The notes under the pieces were generated by a model. The model was given only the letters and a program-made list of their open reading frames with translations, did no database searches and was not told the origin of the DNA. A stretch of 26,496 nt of DNA, from contig CALJKN010000185.1 of assembly GCA_937973585.1 (NCBI GenBank), forward strand, positions 1 through 26,496, given 5' to 3'. The position numbers and the translations under genes were made by a program. Positions 1-6,311 of this stretch are shown piece after piece. Source of the stretch: an uncultured Helicobacteraceae bacterium. GTDB lineage: Bacteria > Campylobacterota > Campylobacteria > Campylobacterales > UBA6016. Within the stretch, counting starts at the first letter, position 1, and each line of letters starts with the position of its first letter.

Positions 1-64
1 CAAAATATGCGAAAAACCGGTATTTTGCGAGGAAAACTACGGTCTGGCGTATGCTTGTGCATAA
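1..64 (+). CDS. C-terminal fragment of an unidentified protein (cut by window start)
   Basis: A plus-strand frame is open from the window edge to a TAA at 62-64 and ends in a Cys-rich tail, KICEKPVFCEENYGLAYACA. Its codon use resembles the neighbouring genes. It would converge on the ankyrin gene, whose stop lies 8 nt away. The competing reading is a minus-strand gene starting with ATG at 62 and running out of the window (MHKHTPDRSF...), 10 nt after the ankyrin stop but with only a weak ribosome binding site. I prefer the plus-strand reading on composition. The family is not recognisable from 20 residues. Confidence 0.35.
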   Translation, partial: KICEKPVFCEENYGLAYACA

Positions 65-72
65 AGTCCGGC

Positions 73-498
73 CTAGTTTTTTCCCAAATAATCGATAATC
101 TCTCCGTTTCCGGCTATCTCGGCAATATCTGCGGCCTCCAACCCCTCGTTATTTTTGGCTTTTTTATCTGCTTTGTTCACAACAAGCAGTTTTACTATAT
201 TTAACCTCTCCCTCCAAACAGCCAGCATCAGCGCCGTCTTGCCCTCTTTGTCTTTTGCGTTTACATCGGCTCCGAGGTCTATCAGATACTTTACAATCTC
301 CTCTCTACCCTCCCAAACCGCATACATCAAAATACTCTTCCCGTTTTCAAGGGAGCCGTTTGCCCCCTCCTTGTCGGTAACCAATTTTTTAAAAAGAGTC
401 AAATCCCCTTTTTTTACCGCATCTACCGCATCTTTTGACGGTAATGCGGCAAACACCGTGGAGGCCGCCAATACTACGGCTAAAAGTGTTTTTTTCAC
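73..498 (-). CDS. Periplasmic ankyrin-repeat protein
   Basis: A 141-residue protein. It opens with a typical Sec signal peptide (MKKTLLAVVLAASTVFA, cleavage near residue 18). Ankyrin repeats follow from about residue 50, with the consensus G-K-(S/T)-(A/I)-L-M-x-A-V-W and LIDLGADVNAKDKEGKTAL visible. Ankyrin repeats bind other proteins, so this is probably an exported chaperone or binding partner rather than an enzyme. The start is a GTG whose last two bases are the first two of the upstream gene's TGA (GTGA overlap), so it is translationally coupled to the ferritin-like gene. A periplasmic ankyrin protein next to a peroxide or iron protein recalls katA-ankB in Pseudomonas; that the pairing here has a similar protective role is inference. 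Confidence 0.88.
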   Translation of the reverse strand: MKKTLLAVVLAASTVFAALPSKDAVDAVKKGDLTLFKKLVTDKEGANGSLENGKSILMYAVWEGREEIVKYLIDLGADVNAKDKEGKTALMLAVWRERLNIVKLLVVNKADKKAKNNEGLEAADIAEIAGNGEIIDYLGKN

Positions 499-1004
499 AC
501 TCTCCCTTTGAAAGTCTCTATAAACCCTAGTATATCCTCCTGCAAGGCTTGTAGCTCCTCCTCATGCAACACCTCATCGGCGATTATCTGGTTTGCCATA
601 TTAAACGTTATAATGTCTTTATCTTTTGTCGCCTCGGCCAACCTCTCGTATACGCTTATAGCGCATTGCTCCCCTTTGATATTTTGCGCTAAAACTTCCA
701 AAACTTGCGGATTCTCCGGAGCATCGTAGCCACATACGGAATGAGCCAACCAATCTTTTGGGTGAAGTAGCGGCGTACCCCCTAGCTGAATGATCCTATC
801 GGCAACCATCGTAGCGTGTCTAAGTTCATCGGCGGCGTGCTGAACCAGCTCCGCTATGACGGCCTCCTTCATAATCCCTTTTACCACTTTTGAGCCGATA
901 AAGTATTGATAATGTGCCAACCACTCGTCTGCATATGCTTTGTTCAAAAGCGCTACAATCTCATCCACATTCCCTTTTACAATGCTCTTTCCGAAGGTTC
1001 CCAT
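495..1004 (-). CDS. Ferritin-like di-iron protein, possibly DPSL/thioferritin type
   Basis: A 169-residue four-helix-bundle protein with the ferritin-like ligand pattern: Glu27 (ADEWLAHYQY), Glu60 and His63 (ADELRHA), Glu112 (GEQCAISVYERL), Glu144 and His147 (ADEVLHEEEL). Such proteins oxidise Fe(II), usually with O2 or H2O2, and store iron in a cage. Cys91 and Cys114 sit in and just before helix positions flanking the metal site. A comparable Cys pair (spaced about 25) marks the DPSL or 'thioferritin' family, which looks like Dps outside and bacterioferritin inside; this assignment is inferred. There is no signal peptide, so it is cytoplasmic, unlike its coupled ankyrin neighbour. The ATG at 1004 is preceded by a good AAGGAG. 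A TATAAT box and a palindrome lie upstream. Confidence 0.85.
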   Translation of the reverse strand: MGTFGKSIVKGNVDEIVALLNKAYADEWLAHYQYFIGSKVVKGIMKEAVIAELVQHAADELRHATMVADRIIQLGGTPLLHPKDWLAHSVCGYDAPENPQVLEVLAQNIKGEQCAISVYERLAEATKDKDIITFNMANQIIADEVLHEEELQALQEDILGFIETFKGRV

Positions 1005-1036
1005 AGCTAGCTCCTTGTATCTTAAAAATATCCCCC

Positions 1037-1042
1037 ATTATA
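1037..1042 (-). promoter_or_regulatory. -10 box for the ferritin-ankyrin operon
   Basis: On the minus strand this reads TATAAT, a perfect -10 hexamer, and places transcription start near 1030, about 26 nt before the ATG at 1004. No clear -35 hexamer is present; the corresponding region holds the palindrome at 1061-1075. Confidence 0.6.
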
Positions 1043-1060
1043 CACAAAAAAAATCTTAAA

Positions 1061-1075
1061 TAGGAAAAATTCCTA
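1061..1075. promoter_or_regulatory. Palindrome in the -35 region of the ferritin operon (candidate operator)
   Basis: The sequence TAGGAA-AAA-TTCCTA is a perfect 6-bp inverted repeat with a 3-nt centre. It lies where a regulator would block or assist RNA polymerase at the ferritin promoter. Iron or peroxide regulators (Fur, PerR) are plausible binders because of the gene controlled, but the sequence is not a clear match to a Fur box. Confidence 0.4.
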
Positions 1076-1180
1076 AAAAAATTTACTCTGTGGCGACATC
1101 TAGTCGCAAGAACCGTCTGCCGAAAACCCCATTTTTGGCTTTGCTTAAAATGCGAAAATTAATCGGATGGTTCAATAAGG

Positions 1181-1186
1181 TAAAAT
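1181..1186 (+). promoter_or_regulatory. Candidate -10 box for purT
   Basis: TAAAAT lies 28 nt before the purT ATG in an AT-rich stretch, giving a start site near 1193. No -35 hexamer is evident, which is common in this phylum. Confidence 0.4.
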
Positions 1187-1214
1187 ATCCAAAAATTTTC
1201 AAAAGGCTTTTATA

Positions 1215-2381
1215 ATGGTTTTTACTACCCCTTTTAAAAACGGTTCGATAAAAATAATGCTTCTGGGGAGCGGGGAGCTAGGTAAGGAGGTGGCCGTAGA
1301 GGCTATCAGACTTGGGTGCGAAGTGGTTGCAGTCGATAAATACGAAAATGCTCCGGCTCACCTCGTAGCGACAAAATCATACGCAATAGATATGAAAAAC
1401 AAAGATGAGCTACTCCGTGTGATAAGGGCCGAAAAGCCGACCTATATACTCCCGGAGGTTGAGGCTATAGCTATTGAGGCACTTTTTGAGGCCGAAAACG
1501 AGGGTTTTCACGTTATCCCGAATGCAAAAGCGGTCAATCTGACAATGAACCGCAAAGGGATTAGAGAGTTTGCGGCCGTTGAGCTAGGGCTAAAAACAAG
1601 CGGGTTTAGATTTGCCAAAACCCTAGAAGAGCTAAAGACGGCAGCGGACGAGATGGGATACCCGTGCGTCATAAAGCCTGTTATGAGTAGCTCCGGACAC
1701 GGACAAAGCGTATGTCGTGCCCCTGAGGAGGTAGCAAAATGCTTTGAGCACGCCAAAGAGGCGAGAGGGGATGCTAGCGAGATGATAGTCGAGGAGTTTA
1801 TCAGATTTGACTACGAAATCACACTACTAACCGCAAGGACGGAGTGCGAAACGGTATTTTGCGAACCGATAGGGCATATCCAAAAAGACGGAGACTATAT
1901 CTATTCGTGGCAGCCGATGGCGATGAGCGAGACGGCACTACAAAAGGCAGAGCATATCGCAAAAACCGTAACCGACGGTCTTGGCGGGAGAGGGATATTC
2001 GGGGTGGAACTGTTTGTCGCAGGCGATGAAGTCTACTTTAGCGAGGTTAGTCCACGTCCGCACGATACCGGAATGGTAACCATGATAACGCAAAGTGCCA
2101 GCGAATTTGCCCTCCATCTACGAGCGGTACTGGGTCTACCTCTAGGGCATAGATTTTTAACCCCTGGGGCGAGTGCGGCATACAAAGCAAAAAGCGAGTC
2201 CAATGAGCCGAAATTTGAGATTCCAAACGAGCTGTTTAGCACAGATACCGAGGTTAGGGTGTTCGGAAAACCGGAGAGTCATATAGGACGGAGGATGGCC
2301 GTTGTCCTAGCCGCCGATAGTAGCGCAGAGGCTGCAAAAGAGAGGGCCGCCAACCTTGTAGAGAGAATAACGGAAATATGA
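1215..2381 (+). CDS. purT: Formate-dependent phosphoribosylglycinamide formyltransferase 2 (PurT)
   Basis: A 388-residue cytoplasmic enzyme, close to the 392 residues of E. coli PurT. It joins formate and GAR using ATP, making formyl-GAR in de novo purine synthesis without folate. The N-terminal substrate domain opens with KIMLLGSGELGKEVAVEAIR. The ATP-grasp core follows: YPCVIKPVMSSSGHGQSV (phosphate-binding loop, about 149-166), MIVEEFIRFDYEITLL, then GRGIFGVELFV and VYFSEVSPRPHDTGMVT with the Mg-binding Glu residues. The ATG at 1215 has only a weak AAAGG upstream; an in-frame ATG lies at codon 15. The stop overlaps the next gene by 4 nt (ATGA). Confidence 0.97.
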   Translation: MVFTTPFKNGSIKIMLLGSGELGKEVAVEAIRLGCEVVAVDKYENAPAHLVATKSYAIDMKNKDELLRVIRAEKPTYILPEVEAIAIEALFEAENEGFHVIPNAKAVNLTMNRKGIREFAAVELGLKTSGFRFAKTLEELKTAADEMGYPCVIKPVMSSSGHGQSVCRAPEEVAKCFEHAKEARGDASEMIVEEFIRFDYEITLLTARTECETVFCEPIGHIQKDGDYIYSWQPMAMSETALQKAEHIAKTVTDGLGGRGIFGVELFVAGDEVYFSEVSPRPHDTGMVTMITQSASEFALHLRAVLGLPLGHRFLTPGASAAYKAKSESNEPKFEIPNELFSTDTEVRVFGKPESHIGRRMAVVLAADSSAEAAKERAANLVERITEI

Positions 2382-2740
2382 ACGCACTAAAAAAACACTA
2401 CAAACTGCTAATCGCCATAGCCCTTTTTATCCCGTTTCTGGCGTTTGTCGATAAGGTATTTTTTGCATACATGGAGCCAAAAGCGGCCGAGGCGGCAAAA
2501 AACGGGGAGTATTCGCAAATTTTGTACGGTGCCAAATGCGCCATGTGCCACGGAACAAAAGGGGAAGGGATGGCAAGCTTCCCGAAGATTACGGGGCTTA
2601 CAAAAGAGACGGCAATGGAGAAAATAAAAACACACAAAGCCGGAGTATACGGAGACTCTATACAGCTAAGGGTCGATCTATCCTCTTTGGATGAAAAAGA
2701 GAGAGAGGCTTTGGCCTCATACGTCTCAGGTCTAAAATAA
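2378..2740 (+). CDS. Membrane-anchored class I cytochrome c
   Basis: A 120-residue protein with an uncleaved N-terminal membrane anchor (about 9-31, LLIAIALFIPFLAFV) and one periplasmic haem c domain. Cys54 and Cys57 bind the haem and His58 is the axial ligand (CAMCHG). The C-terminal helix, LDEKEREALASYVSGLK, is typical of class I monohaem cytochromes. The usual axial Met in the loop before that helix is absent: the segment reads YGDSIQLRV, and Met65 is the only Met after the haem motif before the C-terminal helix apart from Met80. It therefore may carry an unusual ligand. Its start overlaps the purT stop (ATGA), so it is coupled to a purine gene with no obvious functional link. Electron-transfer partners are unknown. 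Confidence 0.88.
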   Translation: MNALKKHYKLLIAIALFIPFLAFVDKVFFAYMEPKAAEAAKNGEYSQILYGAKCAMCHGTKGEGMASFPKITGLTKETAMEKIKTHKAGVYGDSIQLRVDLSSLDEKEREALASYVSGLK

Positions 2741-2752
2741 AACACTGAGGTT

Positions 2753-2776
2753 CTTACGCACTTAAGCGTGCGTAAG
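2753..2776. terminator. Hairpin between convergent genes (bidirectional terminator candidate)
   Basis: A perfect 9-bp stem, CTTACGCAC / GTGCGTAAG, with a 6-nt loop lies between the cytochrome c stop (2740) and the convergent kinase stop (2789). Flanking CTGA and TCAG can lengthen it across a 4-nt bulge. There is no strong T-tract on either strand, so it is a weak classical terminator. Confidence 0.55.
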
Positions 2777-2788
2777 TCAGCGCAACAA

Positions 2789-4651
2789 TCAAACGGCCTT
2801 TGGGAGTTCTATAGTAAACTCGGCTCCCCCGTTTACGTTTTTGGCCGATATTTTGCCCCCCATATTCTCCTCGATGATGGTTTTGCTGATTGCAAGGCCG
2901 ATTCCGGTTCCGGCCTCCCCTTTTGTAGAACTAAACTGCTCAAAAATACCGCTTTGCAGTAGCTCGGGCGGGATCCCTCCGGCGTTGTCGGATATGATCA
3001 AAATCGTTTTTTCACCATAAGACGAAACACTTACGTCTATTCGCTTCTCTTTGTTATCGCCCGACCCAAACGCCTCTTTTGCATTATTGAGCAGATTCAA
3101 AATCACCTGTTTGAATTCTCCGGAGCAACCGTTTGCCTCAATCTTTTGATCGCCGGTTATACTGAGTTTTATGTCCATATTCTCCAGTTGTCTGGAGATA
3201 AGACTCAAGACCGACTCCACCTCTTCGATAACGAAAAAATTTTTTCGCTCTTTGGCAGGTTTATAAAAATTCCTAAAATCATCGGCAGTCTTTATCATAA
3301 ATCCGATAATCCCCATAATCTTTGAGACTATCTCCTCTATTTTTTTCTCATCAAGTTCACCGTACGAATATGCGTACTTGATATCCTGAACCTCTATCGC
3401 TATGGAGCTAAGCGGTTGTTTCCACTGGTGTATTATCGCCCCTAGCATATTGCCCAGTTGCGCCATTTTCTCATTTTGGATAAGAGCCGTTTGCTCTTTT
3501 TGTCTTTTGTCCTCTATCTCCAATCTTTTCAAAACCTCGCTCTCAACAAGGCTTTTTAGCTCCTCCTCCCTGATATTTAGAGCTTTTACGAGTTTATTAA
3601 AACTGTTGATGAGCATAGTTATCTCGTCATCGCCATATACAGGCAGAGGCTCTTTTAGCTCCGTCGAGCTTTTGAGTATCTCTGTCGCCCTTGTCACCTG
3701 TCTTAGCTCTGTTCTAACCATCAGCCAGATTGCCGCTCCGGATATAACGGTGAGGAGTACCGCAATTCCGATAATCCTTTTTTGCATCTCCACGATTGGG
3801 GCAAACGCCTCTTTTGTCGGTAGTGCCGCCACAACATACCATCCGGCCGATTTGATATTTTTTGAAGAGGCAAGCACCTCCACACCTAGCGGATTTACCG
3901 TGATTCCGGTCTCCTCGCCTCCGGATGCGTGTCTATCTATCAGCCAATTGCTACCCGAAGGGGGGAGTTTTTGCATTACCCTATTTTTATCGCTTCCGGT
4001 CACTATCATTCTGCTTTTTGGATCCACCAAAATATAATAACCGCTAGCTCCATACCTGTTTTGTGTTATATGATCCAAAAAATTTGGCTTATCTAGGTAA
4101 GTGATTCCGACCAAAGCCCCGATTACTTTGTTATCTTTATCCGTTATCGCAACAGCAATTCCAAACGCCGGAGTGTTTGGTTTTTTCCCTACAACGGGGC
4201 CGCTTACTCTCGGGTTTGCGGTTTCAAAAACTTTATGCAGATAGTCTCTGTCGGCATAGCTTATTCCAATCCTGCCAAATCCGGAGGGTGTTTCGGCTAT
4301 AACTTTCATCGACCTATCGACTATTATAACCCCTCCGCTAAAAGGCTCTTTGAGAATTAACCGCTCATCCAAAAAATGTTGTAGTTTTTTTGGGTTATCC
4401 AACATATCTTTGCTAATTTTTGAGGAGACCAGCCCTAAAACGTGGATTCTGTCTTGTATTTCACCGTCGATTTGGGAGGATATGTAGGCCAATGTAGATG
4501 CCTGTTGTTCGCCGAGTAGCTTTTTTGCATCTTGCTGCAACGATATTCCGGCATAGTAGGACAAAATCCATATACCGAAAACAAAAATAGCGGTCGAGGC
4601 AAACGTTATCCTCGTTTTTATAGACTTGAGATTTAAGATGCCGAGTCTCAT
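2789..4651 (-). CDS. Sensor histidine kinase with periplasmic Cache domain
   Basis: A 620-residue inner-membrane kinase. TM1 is about 14-34. A periplasmic double-Cache-type ligand domain covers about 40-280, with the recognisable stretches ADRDYLHKVFETANPRVSGP and GYYILVDPKSRMI. TM2 is about 290-310, followed by a HAMP-like linker and a coiled coil with QNEKMAQLGNM. The H-box is IIHQWKQPLSS, phospho-acceptor His408, of the form common in Campylobacterota. The HATPase domain shows the N-box (EFKQVILNLLNNAKEA), G1 (ISDNAGGIP) and G2 (GTGIGLAISKTIIE). Cache domains usually bind small organic acids or amino acids; the ligand here cannot be read. No response regulator is adjacent. It has a weak ribosome binding site and its own upstream region with a 10-bp palindrome. 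Confidence 0.93.
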   Translation of the reverse strand: MRLGILNLKSIKTRITFASTAIFVFGIWILSYYAGISLQQDAKKLLGEQQASTLAYISSQIDGEIQDRIHVLGLVSSKISKDMLDNPKKLQHFLDERLILKEPFSGGVIIVDRSMKVIAETPSGFGRIGISYADRDYLHKVFETANPRVSGPVVGKKPNTPAFGIAVAITDKDNKVIGALVGITYLDKPNFLDHITQNRYGASGYYILVDPKSRMIVTGSDKNRVMQKLPPSGSNWLIDRHASGGEETGITVNPLGVEVLASSKNIKSAGWYVVAALPTKEAFAPIVEMQKRIIGIAVLLTVISGAAIWLMVRTELRQVTRATEILKSSTELKEPLPVYGDDEITMLINSFNKLVKALNIREEELKSLVESEVLKRLEIEDKRQKEQTALIQNEKMAQLGNMLGAIIHQWKQPLSSIAIEVQDIKYAYSYGELDEKKIEEIVSKIMGIIGFMIKTADDFRNFYKPAKERKNFFVIEEVESVLSLISRQLENMDIKLSITGDQKIEANGCSGEFKQVILNLLNNAKEAFGSGDNKEKRIDVSVSSYGEKTILIISDNAGGIPPELLQSGIFEQFSSTKGEAGTGIGLAISKTIIEENMGGKISAKNVNGGAEFTIELPKAV

Positions 4652-4674
4652 TTTTCAGCCCAGCCGAATATAAT

Positions 4675-4698
4675 TTTTAATTAGAAAACTAATTAAAA
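4675..4698. promoter_or_regulatory. AT-rich palindrome upstream of the Cache kinase (candidate operator)
   Basis: TTTTAATTAG-AAAA-CTAATTAAAA is a perfect 10-bp inverted repeat with a 4-nt centre. On the minus strand it lies just upstream of a possible -10 (TATATT, 4667-4672) for the kinase, so it could be an operator. It also follows the tpsB terminator hairpin, and its T-rich strand may simply help termination. Confidence 0.35.
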
Positions 4699-4699
4699 T

Positions 4700-4732
4700 A
4701 GTACTACCTAAAATATAAGTTTAGGCTGTACT
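4700..4732 (-). terminator. Terminator-like hairpin after tpsB
   Basis: Two nested stems, AGTAC/GTACT (5 bp) and CCTAAA/TTTAGG (6 bp), are separated by a 2x2 internal loop, with a 7-nt apical loop. The hairpin begins 2 nt after the tpsB stop (4735) and is followed on the minus strand by an A/T-rich stretch. It probably ends the tps transcript. Confidence 0.5.
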
Positions 4733-4734
4733 AG

Positions 4735-5172
4735 CTACAAAGACAATCCAACCTGAAATAATGCTTTTGTCGTGTAGTATTGAACGCCTTGCACCTGAAC
4801 TCCGCCGATCACATGCGCCAACTGAAACTTAGCAAACAAACCTTTATAGGAGATACCGTAGCCGATACCGATATCTTGGAGTATCTCGGCGTTAAACGGA
4901 ATATATCCGCTAGGGGAGTTGTTATTGCTCATATACGCACGACCGACATCATAAAAAACAAATACGTTGTGAGTATAGTTTTCAAATGTCGGCAATTGAT
5001 AACCTAGCTCCGCCGTATATACATAACCGTTGGATGAGCTCTCCTGTGTTGTCGGGAACGCTCTGACCGCATATGCACCGCCGATTGTGATAGCCTGACT
5101 CCCGTCCAGGTTTTTATTGGCAAGCGCATACTGGGCATTAAGTACATTTTTAAAACTCAACAAATCGGTCAA
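4735..5172 (-). pseudogene. C-terminal beta-barrel fragment of TpsB (ShlB/FhaC/HecB family)
   Basis: These 145 codons carry the last third of a two-partner secretion transporter. The family landmarks are QAITIGGAYAVRAFPTTQ (motif of barrel strand and loop L6), ELGYQLPTF and HNVFVFYDVGRAYM, with a terminal beta strand ending in Leu. The apparent TTG start overlaps the upstream fragment's stop by 4 nt and has no proper N-terminus, so it is not a separate gene. The frame stays open upstream only to 5235, where a TAG blocks it. Sense sequence (ATSGTFSKLSTSTT) begins there, so the break lies between about 5172 and 5235. Confidence 0.8.
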
Positions 5173-6227
5173 AGCGACAACGACCGTTGTGCTTGTACTA
5201 AGCTTGCTAAACGTACCGGAAGTAGCGGATTTACGCTAACGGTCAAATTTTCTTTCGCACTCCTAATAACCGGATATGATAAATTTGCCTGCACGGTGGA
5301 TGTCGTGCCGACAGAATTTAATGCCGCATAGTCGTTGCCGAGCGAGTATTGGTTTCGATAGTAGCCAACGCTTAGGTTTAGACCGTTGTCCATGATGGGC
5401 GCACTATAGCTGACGGAGCCGTTTTTGCTCCCGCCGCCATCCGTTAGCATACCGGTAACGGATAGTTTGTCGCCGATTCCAAGCGGTGAATTTGCATTAG
5501 CGCCGACTCCAAACTCGTAAAGTCCGGTATAAACAGAGCCGTAGTTGTCAAACGTTGCATATCCGTCAAATCTCGGTGCCGCTTTTGTCTTGACAATCAA
5601 ATCACTCTCGCCCGCCTTTGTGCCGACCGCAATGTCGGCATTTTCAACAACGACACCGGGCAAATCGGATGTTAGCAATATTGAACGCTCAAGGGAGCCG
5701 GAGGTTATATATTTGCCTTTATTGCTATTTAGTATTTTGCCTATTGCCGAGTCTGACACCAAAGAGCTGTTAGATAGCTTCACATCACCGTATATGCCGC
5801 TTTTTGTAGAGATCGTCAAAACCCCGTCCTGATACGACTTTGGCGCAATATAGGCAAACGCAATGATGTAGCCGCTATCTTGATATTTTTTTGTAACAAG
5901 CTTTGTGATATTCATAATATCTTTGATATTAAGCTCTCTATTTTTATACGGCTCTACGATTGAATTCAGCTCTTGTGCGGGGATCAGTCTGTCGCCGACA
6001 AATTTATAATCATTTATCAAAATGGTTTTGCTGCTGTCTTTTGCTATATCGCTTATCTGGTCTTCTTGCGGCTTGATATTTATTTTTGGCTCCGGTTTTT
6101 GTTTTTCCGGTATCTCCATCAGCCGTGGCCGATTACCGACCGTTGGAACATCGGCACCGTAAGTCAGTGTTGCAGATGCAAAAACAGCACAAGATGCAAA
6201 AAAAGATAGTTTTATTTTTTGTGTCAT
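5169..6227 (-). pseudogene. N-terminal part of TpsB transporter (signal peptide, POTRA, first half of barrel)
   Basis: A 352-codon frame: Sec signal peptide (about 1-24, ending TYGA), a Pro/Lys-rich linker, a ShlB-type POTRA domain (about 65-140, with ILINDYKFVGDRLIP and YQDSGYIIAFAYI), a second POTRA-like region, and barrel strands from about 215 (PRFDGYATFDNYGS). POTRA domains capture the TPS domain of the secreted partner, and the barrel exports it across the outer membrane. The real sequence continues to LSYPVIRSAKENLTVS (near residue 331) and then turns into unrelated residues before a TGA. Homologues run to about 550-580 residues. The two fragments together give only about 480 sensible residues, so roughly 60-70 barrel residues appear deleted besides the frameshift. 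Confidence 0.82.
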
Positions 6228-6311
6228 TTTGTTTTCTTTCTAAAAATTTATTTAAACCTGTTTAAGCCATCTATTATTTGCTGTCTATTGTTAAAAATGC
6301 GCCAGATTTAG

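Noticed and set aside
1092..1106. Hairpin GCGAC-ATCTA-GTCGC between the ferritin and purT promoters
   Set aside because: The stem is only 5 bp, no T-tract follows, and no transcript is known to end here; it may be chance.
3402..4037. A 211-codon plus-strand open frame within the Cache kinase gene
   Set aside because: It is antisense to a clearly conserved kinase, with low-complexity Ser/Leu/Ile composition and no translation signal.
4735..6227. The tpsB fragments as two separate split-transporter genes
   Set aside because: The second has only a TTG start with no ribosome binding site and begins inside the barrel, with no signal peptide for export.
6252..6265. Palindrome TTAAAC-CT-GTTTAA between tpsA and tpsB as an operator
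   Set aside because: It is intergenic within an operon, AT-rich and short (6 bp), and no promoter is evident beside it; the evidence is too weak to call.
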